Positions 9,124-18,236 of a DNA stretch of 64,000 bases are shown piece by piece. The number at the start of each line of letters is the position of its first letter. Within the stretch, counting starts at the first letter, position 1. The notes under the pieces are model-generated. The model was not told the DNA's origin. It was given only the letters and a program-made list of their open reading frames with translations, and did not search any database. A program made the translations under genes and the position numbers. Source of the stretch: Burkholderiales bacterium (GTDB lineage: Bacteria > Pseudomonadota > Gammaproteobacteria > Burkholderiales > Ga0077523); contig JAIEQG010000103.1 in NCBI GenBank assembly GCA_019747905.1, positions 1 to 64,000 of the forward strand, read 5' to 3'.

Positions 9124-9403
9124 GGCGAGCAGGCCGAGTCCTACGACGATCCCGAGCCACGCTGCGGTCGATATCCCGGACGACCCGCCGGGGAGTTCGG
9201 CGGCCGCCCGAGCGCAGTCGGCCGACAGGCTCGTCAGGGCGGCGGTCAGTGACTTCGAAAGTGGCGGGGTCTTGAGGATGGTGGGCCTGTGCGGCGTGGC
9301 GGTTCCATGGCCGATAGCGCTGGCGGGCCCGGAAACCGGCGGCCCCGCGGCGACCGATCCCTCATTTACGGCGAGGCAGCGCCCCGCTTGAAAGCGGTGA
9401 CGG

Positions 9404-11053
9404 TCAGCGGCCGGGACGACCCCGGATCAGTGCCGCCAATCCACGTGTCGAGGCGTCGAGGGCGTCAGCGGGCGCTCGCCCCGCCAGCACCTCGAAGACC
9501 CGCCCGGCGAGCTGTTTGCCCAGTTCGACGCCCCACTGGTCGAAGGAGTCGATATTCCAGATCGCCCCCTGCACGAACACCTTGTGCTCGTAGAGTGCGA
9601 TCAACGCACCCAGACTATGCGGCGTGAGGCGGTCGAGCAGGATCGTGCTGGAGGGTCGATCGCCGGGGAATGCCTTGTACGGGGCCAGCGCGCGGGCCGC
9701 CGCTTCCGTCATGCCCTGCGATCGGAGTTCGACGAGGGCTTCATCGGCGGTCTTGCCGAAGGCCAGGGCTTGCGTCTGCGCGAGGCAATTGGCCAGCAGC
9801 AGCTCGTGGTGGGCGCCCAGGTGGTGCTGGCCTTCCACCGCCGCGATGAAATCCGCCGGCACCACGTGCGTGCCCTGGTGCAGCAACTGGAAGAATGCGT
9901 GCTGGCCGTTCGTGCCCGGTTCACCCCAGAGCACCGGCCCGGTGGCGTAGTCGACCTCGCGTCCTGCGCGATCGACACGCTTGCCGTTGCTTTCCATGTC
10001 CAGTTGCTGCAGGAAGGCCGGCAGCCGATGCAGATACTGGTCGTAGGGCAGCACCGCGTGGCTGCCGCGGTCGTGGAAGTTGATGTGCCAGATCCCGAGC
10101 AGCGCGAGGATCACCGGCATGTTCGCTTCGAGCGGTGCGGTGCGAAAGTGCTCGTCCATCGCGTGGCCGCCGGCCAGCAGGTCCTCGAAACGGTCCATGC
10201 CGAGCGCGATGGCGATGGACAGACCGATGGCGGACCAGAGCGAGTAGCGGCCGCCGACCCAATCCCAGAACTCGAACACGCGTTCGGGCGCGATGCCGAA
10301 TGCCGACGTTGCCTGGACGTTGGTGCTTACCGCCGCGAAATGCTTGGCCACGGCCCGCTCGTCGCGCAGGTTCTCGACCAGCCACGCGCGAGCCGAAGCT
10401 GCGTTGGTCATCGTCTCCTGCGTGGTGAAGGTCTTCGACGCGACGATGAAGAGCGTCCTTTTCGCATCGATCCCGCGCAGCGTCTCGACGAGGTGGGTGT
10501 CGTCGACGTTCGAGACGAAGTGCGCGCGCAGGCGTTGCGGGTCCGCAAGGTGACGCAGTGCCTCGCACACCATCAGCGGGCCGAGATCGGAGCCGCCGAT
10601 GCCGATGTTCACGACGTCGGTGATGCGCTCGCCGGTGTGCCCGATGGCCGTGCCGGAGCGCACTGCCTCGCTGAAGGTCCGCATGCGCGACAGCACGCTG
10701 CGCACGGCCGGCATGACGTCGTGTCCGTCGACGGGCATGGCGCGATTCGACCGGTTGCGCAGGGCGACGTGCAGCACGGACCGGTGCTCCGTGTGGTTGA
10801 TGGGCTCCCCGCCGAACATCGCGTCGCGCTGGCGTTCGACGGCGCGATCGCGGGCCAGTGCCACGAGCAGCGCCATGGTCTCGCGCGTGATCGGGTGCTT
10901 CGAGTAGTCGAGGAGCAGCGCGCCCGATCGCAGCGAGAACGTCTCGAATCGCTTCGGATCCGCGCCGAACAATGCTCGCAACGTCGTGCCGGACCGGGTG
11001 GCGCGATGGGCCGCCAGCGCGCGCCAGGCAGAGGATTCAGTGAGGTCGGACAT
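9404..11053 (-). CDS. pgi: Glucose-6-phosphate isomerase
   Basis: A 549-residue cytoplasmic isomerase converting glucose 6-phosphate to fructose 6-phosphate in glycolysis and gluconeogenesis. Its length equals the E. coli enzyme. The start ATG at 11053 ([16 protein letters not shown]) is chosen; the frame runs further upstream through the phasin terminator, which argues against a longer protein. Family signatures seen include [30 protein letters not shown] and [10 protein letters not shown]. Catalytic Glu/His lie in the MESNGKR and [11 protein letters not shown] regions. A TAGAAT -10-like box lies on the minus strand at 11083-11088, but no convincing -35 was seen. Confidence 0.96.
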   Translation of the reverse strand: MSDLTESSAWRALAAHRATRSGTTLRALFGADPKRFETFSLRSGALLLDYSKHPITRETMALLVALARDRAVERQRDAMFGGEPINHTEHRSVLHVALRNRSNRAMPVDGHDVMPAVRSVLSRMRTFSEAVRSGTAIGHTGERITDVVNIGIGGSDLGPLMVCEALRHLADPQRLRAHFVSNVDDTHLVETLRGIDAKRTLFIVASKTFTTQETMTNAASARAWLVENLRDERAVAKHFAAVSTNVQATSAFGIAPERVFEFWDWVGGRYSLWSAIGLSIAIALGMDRFEDLLAGGHAMDEHFRTAPLEANMPVILALLGIWHINFHDRGSHAVLPYDQYLHRLPAFLQQLDMESNGKRVDRAGREVDYATGPVLWGEPGTNGQHAFFQLLHQGTHVVPADFIAAVEGQHHLGAHHELLLANCLAQTQALAFGKTADEALVELRSQGMTEAAARALAPYKAFPGDRPSSTILLDRLTPHSLGALIALYEHKVFVQGAIWNIDSFDQWGVELGKQLAGRVFEVLAGRAPADALDASTRGLAALIRGRPGR

Positions 11054-11125
11054 GCTCGCTCGAGGGCCGGGAGAAAGCGGGCATTCTACGAGCGTGCGGC
11101 AGGCTCGCTCTTGGCTCGAAAAGCA

Positions 11126-11153
11126 AAAAGCCCCCGGCAGGCGGGGGCTTTCC
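11126..11153 (-). terminator. Rho-independent terminator of the phasin gene
   Basis: On the minus strand, AAAGCCCCC-gcctgcc-GGGGGCTTT forms a 9-bp perfect stem, followed by TTTTGCTTTT. It lies 20-48 nt past the phasin stop codon, the right place and orientation. Confidence 0.88.
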
Positions 11154-11173
11154 ATACGGCAGACAACCGTGAC

Positions 11174-11734
11174 TCAGGCTGCTTTCTTCTTGCCGGCGGG
11201 CGGCGTGGTGTTGGCAGCGCGGATACCGGCGTTGGCGACGGCCTGGACCGTGGTCTCCGTGACTTCGGCGAACTGGCGCCCCGCCTTCGTGAAGACGTCG
11301 TAGGCCTGGTTCGCGGCGGCCACTGCCGACTTCGCTGCCGCTACGGCAACGTCGGAGCCGGCCGGGCCGGTCTTCGCGGCGTCGTCGAGGTACGACACGA
11401 CCTGCTTGTTGAACTCGGTCACGTGCTCGTCCACGAACTTGGTGATCTCGCTCTGGCTCTCGGACGCGAGGGCGTAGAGCTGGCGGGCATAGGCCACGGC
11501 TTTCTCGGCGGCGGGTTGCAGGGCCGTGCTGCCGAACTGCAGGAACTCCTGCGGATCCTTGATGCTGGCGACCGTGCGGACGCTCTTCACCGTGTCTTCG
11601 AACGCGGCCTTGGCGGCCTTCAACTGGAACTCGACGAAGCGCTCGGCGCTGGTGCTGGTAATGCCGGCGAAGGCGACGAAAGAGTCGATGCTCGCCTTGT
11701 TCAGCGTGGAGAACTGCTCAGGGAACTTGTACAT
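11174..11734 (-). CDS. phaP: Phasin family protein
   Basis: A 186-residue phasin, the small amphipathic protein that coats polyhydroxyalkanoate granules. The start at ATG 11734 (MYKFPEQFSTLNKASIDSF) matches the usual phasin N-terminus ('F..Q...L..LN.'). The body is helical and rich in Ala, Lys and Glu (FVEFQLKAAKAAFEDTVKSV, AEKAVAYARQLYALAS). The tail is basic (PPAGKKKAA), also common. The frame extends upstream to 12094, but that part overlaps the promoter. A strong promoter and a possible PhaR operator lie upstream and a terminator downstream, so it is a single-gene unit. The bktB and phaA thiolases within 7 kb support a PHB-accumulating lifestyle. Confidence 0.9.
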   Translation of the reverse strand: MYKFPEQFSTLNKASIDSFVAFAGITSTSAERFVEFQLKAAKAAFEDTVKSVRTVASIKDPQEFLQFGSTALQPAAEKAVAYARQLYALASESQSEITKFVDEHVTEFNKQVVSYLDDAAKTGPAGSDVAVAAAKSAVAAANQAYDVFTKAGRQFAEVTETTVQAVANAGIRAANTTPPAGKKKAA

Positions 11735-11787
11735 GGGGCCATCACTCCTGACTTGCGTGTGGGTGGATGCCGAATGGTGCCGTTCTG

Positions 11788-11836
11788 CTGCAATGCAACA
11801 GAGCGCGAATTCTAGGGCGCTTCCACTCTGTGTCAA
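11788..11836 (-). promoter_or_regulatory. phaP sigma-70 promoter with possible PhaR operator
   Basis: Read on the minus strand, TTGACA (11836-11831) is followed by 16 bp and TAGAAT (11814-11809), a near-consensus promoter giving a start near 11802 and a leader of about 68 nt. Just inside the transcript, 11788-11798 reads CTGC-AAT-GCAA on the plus strand. This is one base from the CTGC-N3-GCAG type site reported for PhaR repressors of phasin genes. Operator function is inference. Confidence 0.6.
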
Positions 11837-12012
11837 GGGTTTTGTTGCGGCCGGCACCGGTCGTCGGTTGTGTAGCGCACCATGCCCCGGGATGCCGCTG
11901 CCTCGAGCGCACCGTTCCGGCTTCAGGCCGCCTGCCGCGTGCCGTAGATGCAGTGTCGGGTTCTTCGCGCGTCGTACTGACTCGTGTGAAAATAGTACAA
12001 GACGTTGAAAAT

Positions 12013-15000
12013 ATGCTGAAAGTTGTAGAGGCCGAAGACCCCCGCGAAGCCCGGATCCGGGCTCTGGAAACGCAGCTCCGGGAAGCTCGGGCATTCAGCG
12101 ACGCGCTGTACCGGGGGGTGTCCTCGGCCATCTTCGTGGTCGACGTCGACGCCGAAGGCGAGTTTCGCTATGCGGAACTGAGCCGGTCGCACGAGGACGC
12201 GACCGGATTGCACGACGGCGCCATACGCGGCAAGCGTCCGGTCGACCTGGTCCCGCACGTGCTGACCGCAGCCCATGCGGCGAGCGTGACAGCGAACTAT
12301 CAGCGGTGCGTGGATGCGCGCGCGCCGATCGAGTACGAGGAGTACATCGAGTTCGGCGGCCGTCCCGGCTGGTGGATCACGCGCCTGACGCCCCTTGGCG
12401 ATGCCGGTGGCCGCATCGGCCGCATCGTCGGCAATTCCTGGGACATCACCGCGCGCAAGCAGCTCGAAGCCGACGGCGAAGCGCGCCAGCGCCGATTCCG
12501 TGCGGTGTTCGAACTGTCGGTTGAAGCGAAATTCCTGGCCGACGACGACGGCTGCTATCTCGACGTGAACGGTGCGGCCGGACGCCTGCTCGACTACACG
12601 AGCGCAGAACTGGCGAGCCTGTCCATGTTCGACATGGTGCCGGAGAACCAGCGCGAGGATGCGCAGGCGATGTGGCGCGAGTTCCTGCAGCGCGGGCACC
12701 TCTCGGGCGAGATCTGGTTGCGCCGCAAGGACGCGAGCATGGTGCCGGTCGAGTTCGAAGCCGTCGCCAACGTCGTGCAGGGCGTCCACCTGGTGGTGTG
12801 CCGCGATCTCACCTCGCGCAAGGCCGCGGAAGCGGACGCCGATCGCGCCCGCATCGCGCTGGAACAGGCCCATGCCCGCCTCGACGGCATGATCGAGGCA
12901 TTGCCCCAGCCGATGTGCGCCTTCGACCGCGAAAGCCGCATCATCGCGTGCAACGCGGCCTACATCCGCGAGTTCCGGCGGTTGTACGGCATGGCGGTGG
13001 TGCCGGGCGATTCCGTCATCGAACGCATCCGCCACGTGCCGCAGGATCTCGAACGCAGTCAGAGCCTGCTCGTGCGGGTGTTCAACGGCGAGGCGATCAC
13101 GCTCGCCACGGAGTACGGCGATCCCGCGCTCGGGCGCCACCTGTATCGCGTCTCGCTTTCCCCGATCCACGGCCCTGACGGGACGGTCGACGGCGCGTCG
13201 TTCATGGCCGAGGACGTCACGGAACGTACCCGTGCCGAGTCGGCATTGCGCGACAGCGAAGCGCGCCTGCGTGACATGGCGGCCAATATTCCGGGCGTCC
13301 TGTACCAGTGGGTCGAGCGCACCGACGGCGAACGCGGCTTCCGCTGGGTGAGCCCGCGCCTCAAGGACGTGTTCGGCGTCGACCCCGCCGAAGCCCGCCG
13401 GATCGTCGAATACATCCACCCCGACGATCGCGAGCGCTGGATCCGGTCGATCAATGAAGCCAATCGCACGGGTGCGATCTGGAACTTCGAAGGGCGGATG
13501 ATCTTTCCCGACGGCTCGATCCGCTGGTGGGAGGGCATCTCCCGCCAGAGCAAGGTGACCGACGAGGAGATCGTCTACAACGGCGTGCTGCTGGACATCA
13601 CCGACCGCAAGCTCGCCGAGGGCGAACTGCGGCTGGCGGCCAAGGTGTTCGAGGCGAGCCGCGTGGGCATCATGATCATGGATCCGGAGCGGCGCGTGCT
13701 GTCGGTCAACCGCTCGTTCACGGCGATCACGGGTTTCCGGCCGGAGGAAGTGCTCGGTCGGATGCCGCGCCAGCTCGAGTCCGATCGTCATGACCAGCAC
13801 TACTACCGGGCCATGTGGCGGCGACCGCGTGCGGGTGGTGCGTGGGAAGGCGAAGTTTGGCTGCGCCGCCGCGACGGCTTCCCGTTCCCCGCGCGCGTGC
13901 AGGTCATGGCCGTGGTGAGCGACGTCGGCGAGATCACGCACTACATCGGCATCTTCGAAGACATCTCCGAGCGCAAGGCCCAGGAAGAACGCATCCGCCA
14001 CATGGCGCAGCACGACTTCCTGACCGGGCTCCCCAACCTCGCGCTGCTCGAAGACCGCCTGCATCAGGCCATGCCGCTCGCGCTGCGCAACGGCACCCGC
14101 CTTGCCGTGCTGTTCCTCGACCTCGACCGCTTCAAGCTCATCAACGATTCCCTCGGGCACGACGTCGGCGACCGCCTGCTGCAACAGGTCTCGCGCCGGC
14201 TCGCCGGTTGCGTGCGTGCGGCCGACACCGTGAGCCGCCAGGGCGGCGACGAGTTCGTCCTGCTGCTGCAGGATCTCGACTCACCCGAGCAGGCCGCGGC
14301 CGTGGCGCGCAAGATTCTCGAGGTGATCAGCGAACCCTACGTGGTCGACGGCACACAGTTGTCGGTGACGCCGTCCATCGGCATCAGTGTCTTCCCCGAC
14401 GATGCGCCCGACAGCGCCCCGTTGCTGCGCAACGCCGACGCCGCCATGTATCACGCTAAGGGCGTGGGCCGAAACAACTACCAGTTCTTTACTCGCGACA
14501 TGAACGCGCGCGTGATCGAGCGTGTGGAGATCGAAGCCCGTTTGCGGCGCGCCATCGCGGGCGAGGAGTTCTCGCTCCACTTCCAGCCGCGCATCGATCT
14601 CGCGGACAACGCCGTGATCGGCGTCGAAGCTCTGCTGCGCTGGAACGACCCCGACTTCGGCATGGTGGCGCCGTCCACGTTCATCCCCATCGCCGAGGAG
14701 TCGGGGTTGATCCTGCAGATCGGCGAGTGGGTCCTCAACGCGGCTTGCCGTCAGGCGCGGCGCTGGCAGGAGCTGGGGTTGCCGCCGATCCCGGTGTCCG
14801 TGAACCTGTCTGCGGTCCAGTTCCGCCAGCGCGGTCTCGAACACGTGGTGGCCGACGCGCTGAAGGCGACCGGCCTCGAGCCCAACTGCCTGGAACTGGA
14901 AGTCACCGAGACGTCGATCATGCACGACATCGCCGAGGTCCGCGGCACGCTCGACCGGCTGAAGGCGTTCGGCGTGACGTTGTCGGTGGACGATTTCGGC

Positions 15001-15294
15001 ACCGGCTATTCGTCACTCGGGTACCTGAAGCGCCTGCCGCTCGACCGCCTCAAGATCGACCGCTCCTTCGTGAAGGACGTGACGGACGACGCGGACGACG
15101 CCGCCATCACCGCGGCCATTGTCGCGATGGCTCGCACCCTCGGCCTGAAGACCATCGCCGAAGGTGTGGAAACGGAGGCGCAACTCGCGTTCCTGAAGAA
15201 ACTCGGGTGCGAGGAAGGGCAGGGCTACTACTTCTCGCGGCCGCTGCCGCCGGAGGCGCTGGCCGATTTCGTTCGGAAGCGCACTGCGCGGTAG
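12013..15294 (+). CDS. Five-PAS GGDEF/EAL c-di-GMP signalling protein
   Basis: About 1,093 residues from ATG 12013; GTG 11986 is an in-frame alternative, and neither has a clear ribosome-binding site. Five PAS-type sensor domains precede the catalytic part; clear ones begin near FRAVFELSVEAKFLADDDG, MIEALPQPMCAFDRES and KVFEASRVGIMIMDPER. The GGDEF domain has an intact RQGGDEFVLL (about residue 742) and an RxxD inhibitory site, RAAD, exactly five residues before GGDEF. The EAL domain is also intact: VIGVEALLRWNDP, LELEVTETSIM, DDFGTGYSSLGYL and TIAEGVETEAQ. Both diguanylate cyclase and phosphodiesterase activity are therefore possible. No transmembrane segment is evident, so it is likely cytosolic. 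It is divergent from phaP. Confidence 0.93.
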   Translation: MLKVVEAEDPREARIRALETQLREARAFSDALYRGVSSAIFVVDVDAEGEFRYAELSRSHEDATGLHDGAIRGKRPVDLVPHVLTAAHAASVTANYQRCVDARAPIEYEEYIEFGGRPGWWITRLTPLGDAGGRIGRIVGNSWDITARKQLEADGEARQRRFRAVFELSVEAKFLADDDGCYLDVNGAAGRLLDYTSAELASLSMFDMVPENQREDAQAMWREFLQRGHLSGEIWLRRKDASMVPVEFEAVANVVQGVHLVVCRDLTSRKAAEADADRARIALEQAHARLDGMIEALPQPMCAFDRESRIIACNAAYIREFRRLYGMAVVPGDSVIERIRHVPQDLERSQSLLVRVFNGEAITLATEYGDPALGRHLYRVSLSPIHGPDGTVDGASFMAEDVTERTRAESALRDSEARLRDMAANIPGVLYQWVERTDGERGFRWVSPRLKDVFGVDPAEARRIVEYIHPDDRERWIRSINEANRTGAIWNFEGRMIFPDGSIRWWEGISRQSKVTDEEIVYNGVLLDITDRKLAEGELRLAAKVFEASRVGIMIMDPERRVLSVNRSFTAITGFRPEEVLGRMPRQLESDRHDQHYYRAMWRRPRAGGAWEGEVWLRRRDGFPFPARVQVMAVVSDVGEITHYIGIFEDISERKAQEERIRHMAQHDFLTGLPNLALLEDRLHQAMPLALRNGTRLAVLFLDLDRFKLINDSLGHDVGDRLLQQVSRRLAGCVRAADTVSRQGGDEFVLLLQDLDSPEQAAAVARKILEVISEPYVVDGTQLSVTPSIGISVFPDDAPDSAPLLRNADAAMYHAKGVGRNNYQFFTRDMNARVIERVEIEARLRRAIAGEEFSLHFQPRIDLADNAVIGVEALLRWNDPDFGMVAPSTFIPIAEESGLILQIGEWVLNAACRQARRWQELGLPPIPVSVNLSAVQFRQRGLEHVVADALKATGLEPNCLELEVTETSIMHDIAEVRGTLDRLKAFGVTLSVDDFGTGYSSLGYLKRLPLDRLKIDRSFVKDVTDDADDAAITAAIVAMARTLGLKTIAEGVETEAQLAFLKKLGCEEGQGYYFSRPLPPEALADFVRKRTAR

Positions 15295-15337
15295 GTGGTG
15301 GGAACGGCAACTGCAACCGCCACGGCAACCGCTCTCA

Positions 15338-15475
15338 ACACGAAGGACACGAAGGACACTAAGGCAGCACGAAGGAAAATCGGAAACGGGAGCTCTCATG
15401 GCCCCCGCGCCGTCAGACCTTCGGGTCTTCCTTCGTGTGTTCCTTGGTGTCCTTCGTGTCCTTCGTGGTGAAGGA
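15338..15475. repeat. ACGAAGGAC/GTCCTTCGT intergenic inverted repeat
   Basis: Left arm 15338-15376 contains repeated ACACGAAGGACACGAAGGAC units; right arm 15427-15475 contains their reverse complements (TTCCTTGGTGTCCTTCGTGT and neighbours). About 50 bp separate the arms. The element fills the gap between the convergent GGDEF/EAL and bktB genes and could fold into a long stem at both transcript ends. No gene is seen here. Confidence 0.85.
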
Positions 15476-15489
15476 TGTGGCCGTTGAAG

Positions 15490-16683
15490 TCAGTGCACGA
15501 CACGCTCGAAGATCGCCGCGATCCCCTGACCGCCGCCGATGCACATCGTCACGAGCGCGTAGCGCCCACCGATGCGCTCCAGTTCGTACAGCGCCTTGAT
15601 GGTGATGATGCATCCCGTGGCACCGATCGGATGCCCCAGCGCTACGGCGCCACCGTTCGGATTCACCTTCGCCGGATCGAACTTGAGATCGGCCGCCACG
15701 GCGCATGCCTGCGCCGCGAACGCTTCATTCGACTCGATCACGTCCATGTCCGCCACCGTGAGGCCGGCCTTCTTCATCGCACTGGTCACGGCCGGTACCG
15801 GACCGATGCCCATGATGGCCGGATCGACGCCGGCATGGCCGTAGGCCACGAGGCGCGCCAGCGGCTTCAGGCCCTTCTTGTCCGCGGTGGCGCGGTCCAT
15901 CAGCACCACGGCGGCGGCGGCGTCGTTCAGGCCGGACGCATTGCCGGCGGTGACGCTGCCGTCCTTCTGGAACACGGTCTTCAGCTTCTGCATGTCCTCG
16001 ATCGTCACGTCGGGGCGGACGTGCTCGTCGGTATCGAAGGCAACGGGTCCTTTCTTGCTCTTCAACTCGATCGGCAGGATCTGCGACTTGAAGCGGCCTT
16101 CGGCCAGGGCCCGGGCGGCGCGCCGATGGCTTTCCAGTGCGAACTGGTCCTGTGCATCACGCGAAATGTTCCACTTCGCGGCGATGCGCTCGGCGGTCAC
16201 GCCCATGTGCTGCTTGTCGAACGGGTCCGACAGCGCGCCCACCATCCAGTCGACGAGTGCGCCGTCGCCCATGCGCTGGCCCCAGCGGGCCGAGGGCATC
16301 ACGTAACCCGAGCGGCTCATGCTCTCGGCGCCGCCGGCGAGCGCGACGTCGGCATCGCCCAGCTTCACCGACTGCGCCGCGCTGATGATCGCCTGCAGGC
16401 CGCTGCCGCAGAGCCGGTTCAGCGTCAACGCCGGTGTCTCCTTCGGGATGCCGCCGTTCATGGCACACACCCGGGCCAGATACATGTCCTTGGGTTCGGT
16501 CTGGATCACGTTGCCGAACACCACGTGACCGATCTCCTCCGGCGCGACACCTGCCCGCTTGATCGCCTCGCGCGTGACTTGCGCCCCCAGCTCCGTCGGC
16601 GCGACATCCTTCAACGCACCACCAAAATCCCCGATCGCGGTGCGAACACCGCTGACGATCACTACCTCGCGTCCATTGCTCAC
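15490..16683 (-). CDS. bktB: Beta-ketothiolase, BktB-type acetyl-CoA C-acyltransferase
   Basis: A 397-residue thiolase that condenses or cleaves acyl-CoA/acetyl-CoA. The sequence strongly recalls Cupriavidus BktB (VVSGVRTAIG..GGSLKDVAP type start, HVVFGNVIQTEP, and the ending CIGGGQGIAAIFER). Catalytic residues are Cys92 in NRLCGSGLQA, the histidine in GGAVALGHPIGATG and the cysteine in MCIGGGQG. Start is GTG 16683, preceded by an AGGAGA ribosome-binding site. BktB typically supplies longer beta-ketoacyl-CoA for PHA or serves beta-oxidation. It lies downstream of phaA on the same strand, separated by 217 nt with inverted and direct repeats, so separate promoters are plausible. Confidence 0.93.
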   Translation of the reverse strand: MSNGREVVIVSGVRTAIGDFGGALKDVAPTELGAQVTREAIKRAGVAPEEIGHVVFGNVIQTEPKDMYLARVCAMNGGIPKETPALTLNRLCGSGLQAIISAAQSVKLGDADVALAGGAESMSRSGYVMPSARWGQRMGDGALVDWMVGALSDPFDKQHMGVTAERIAAKWNISRDAQDQFALESHRRAARALAEGRFKSQILPIELKSKKGPVAFDTDEHVRPDVTIEDMQKLKTVFQKDGSVTAGNASGLNDAAAAVVLMDRATADKKGLKPLARLVAYGHAGVDPAIMGIGPVPAVTSAMKKAGLTVADMDVIESNEAFAAQACAVAADLKFDPAKVNPNGGAVALGHPIGATGCIITIKALYELERIGGRYALVTMCIGGGQGIAAIFERVVH

Positions 16684-16700
16684 GATGTTGTCTCCTCAGT

Positions 16701-16795
16701 CGACACCCGGCAAAACCAAGGTGTGTTTCGTAGCAGTTGTCACCCCGCGTCTTGCGCGACACCGGCAAACCCGAGATGTGTTTCGTAGCATTTGT
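16701..16795. repeat. Two imperfect direct repeats upstream of bktB
   Basis: Copy 1 (16701-16740) and copy 2 (16757-16795) share CGACACC(C)GGCAAA and (G/A)TGTGTTTCGTAGCA with a few mismatches, 56 bp apart start to start. They cover the leader and likely promoter region of bktB. Origin by tandem duplication is the simplest reading; a role as operators is possible. Confidence 0.75.
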
Positions 16796-16798
16796 TCT

Positions 16799-16833
16799 CA
16801 CGAAGGGCGCCGGGCCGCCCCAAGCCCTTCGTG
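16799..16833. repeat. Hairpin CACGAAGGGC/GCCCTTCGTG with dispersed element core, copy 2
   Basis: A 10-bp perfect stem (16799-16808 with 16824-16833) closes a 15-nt loop. Across the stem and loop, GGCGCCGGGCCGCCCCAAGC is the reverse complement of sequence at 63172-63191. It sits between phaA and bktB. Confidence 0.8.
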
Positions 16834-16844
16834 CAGATCAATCA

Positions 16845-16906
16845 CGTTGAAGTGCACGTGCATTCGATGAGCGCGTAGCGCCTCATCGAATGCGTACACT
16901 TCAACG
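16845..16906. repeat. Long palindrome containing the phaA stop codon
   Basis: Left arm 16845-16871 and right arm 16882-16906 pair over about 23 positions (CGTTGAAGTG..ACG..CATTCGATGAG against its complement), loop of 10 nt. The TGA of phaA (16903-16901) is inside the right arm. No T-run follows on the minus strand, so it is not a textbook terminator, but it could stabilise the phaA mRNA 3' end. Confidence 0.85.
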
Positions 16907-18079
16907 TTCCACCGCCAGGGCCACCCCCATCCCCCCGCCGATGCAGAGGCTGGCGAGCCCGCGCTTCGCGTCCCGCCGCACCATCTCGTGCAACAGCGTC
17001 ACGAGGATACGACAACCCGAAGCGCCGATCGGATGACCGATCGCGATGGCACCGCCGTTCACGTTGACCTTCGCCGTGTCCCATCCCATGTCGCGATTCA
17101 CCGCGATGGCCTGGGCAGCGAACGCCTCGTTGATCTCCATGAGATCGATATCCTTCGGCGTCCAGCCCGCCTTCGACAGACACAGCTTGCTGGCAGGCAC
17201 AGGGCCCATGCCCATGAACTTCGGATCGACGCCCGCGGAGGCGTAGGCCTTGATCCTGGCGATCGGCTTCAAGCCGAGTTCCGCGGCCTTTCTCGCCGAC
17301 ATCATCAGCACTGCAGCGGCACCGTCGTTGAGACCGGACGCGTTGCCCGCGGTCACGCTGCCTTCCTTGTCGAAGGCCGGCTTCAGGCCGGCGAGCGTCT
17401 CGATGGTGGTGCCATGCTTGGGATACTCGTCGGTATCGAAGATCGTTGGCGGACCCTTGCGGCTCGGAATCTCGATGCCGACGATCTCGTCCTTGAACTT
17501 GCCGGCCTTTTGCGCGGCCTCGGCCTTCTGCTGCGATGCCGCCGCGAACGCATCCTGATCGGCACGCGACACGCCCCACTTCTTCGCAATGTTCTCCGCC
17601 GTGGTGCCCATGTGGTACTGGTTGTACACGTCCCACAGGCCGTCCACGATCATCGAGTCCACCAGCTTGGTGTCGCCCATGCGAGCACCGTCGCGCGAGT
17701 TGGCCAGCACATGCGGTGCGGCGCTCATGTTCTCCTGGCCGCCTGCCACCACGATCTCGGCGTCGCCGGCCTTGATCGCCTGGGCTGCGAGGTGGGTCGC
17801 CTTGAGGCCGGAGCCGCACACCTTGTTGATGGTCATGGCGGGCACCATGTCCGGCAGGCCCGAGAAGATCGATGCCTGCCGCGCCGGGTTCTGCCCCGAA
17901 CCGGCTGTGAGCACCTGGCCCAGCAGCACCTCGCTCACCATCTCCGGCTTGACGCCGGTGCGCGCGAGCAACGCCTTGATCACTGTTGCGCCCAGTTGCG
18001 GCGCCGGCAGCTTCGCGAGCGTGCCCCCGAATTTACCGACGGCGGTGCGCACGGCACCGACGATCACGACCTCATCCAT
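16901..18079 (-). CDS. phaA: Acetyl-CoA acetyltransferase (PHB beta-ketothiolase)
   Basis: A 392-residue thiolase catalysing 2 acetyl-CoA to acetoacetyl-CoA, first step of polyhydroxybutyrate synthesis. It closely recalls Cupriavidus Pha[27 protein letters not shown] with Cys88, [32 protein letters not shown], and the ending [16 protein letters not shown]. The start ATG 18079 follows GAGGAG by about 9 nt; an upstream in-frame extension is not supported by family length. A plausible promoter lies at 18172-18201. The phaB and phaC partners are not in this window. Confidence 0.95.
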   Translation of the reverse strand: MDEVVIVGAVRTAVGKFGGTLAKLPAPQLGATVIKALLARTGVKPEMVSEVLLGQVLTAGSGQNPARQASIFSGLPDMVPAMTINKVCGSGLKATHLAAQAIKAGDAEIVVAGGQENMSAAPHVLANSRDGARMGDTKLVDSMIVDGLWDVYNQYHMGTTAENIAKKWGVSRADQDAFAAASQQKAEAAQKAGKFKDEIVGIEIPSRKGPPTIFDTDEYPKHGTTIETLAGLKPAFDKEGSVTAGNASGLNDGAAAVLMMSARKAAELGLKPIARIKAYASAGVDPKFMGMGPVPASKLCLSKAGWTPKDIDLMEINEAFAAQAIAVNRDMGWDTAKVNVNGGAIAIGHPIGASGCRILVTLLHEMVRRDAKRGLASLCIGGGMGVALAVER

Positions 18080-18171
18080 GACTGAAGCTCTCCTCGTGTG
18101 AGTGGTCCCGCCAAGGGCGGGCGGCTGCACCAAGGTTTGCACGGCTGTTTTTGTTGCGGCGCAGGAAAAGA

Positions 18172-18201
18172 ACTATACGCGGTAGGCTGAACGGCTGTCG
18201 A
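18172..18201 (-). promoter_or_regulatory. Probable phaA promoter
   Basis: On the minus strand TCGACA (18201-18196), 18 bp, TATAGT (18177-18172). It is about 93 nt upstream of the phaA start. A small hairpin CCCGCC-aag-GGCGGG (18107-18121) lies in the predicted leader. Confidence 0.45.
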
Positions 18202-18236
18202 GGCTATGCTGTGCCGCAGCATGAAAGGTCGGGAAA

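Noticed and set aside
11923-14184. Long open frame of 753 codons antisense to the GGDEF/EAL gene
   Set aside because: It is the mirror of a real coding frame in high-GC DNA, with Arg/His-rich composition and no domain. Similar mirrors opposite the AddB/AddA, secretin and TpsA genes were dropped for the same reason.
16157-16801. Frame carrying two similar peptide segments upstream of bktB
   Set aside because: The similarity comes from the duplicated non-coding leader at 16701-16795; the rest runs through bktB out of frame.
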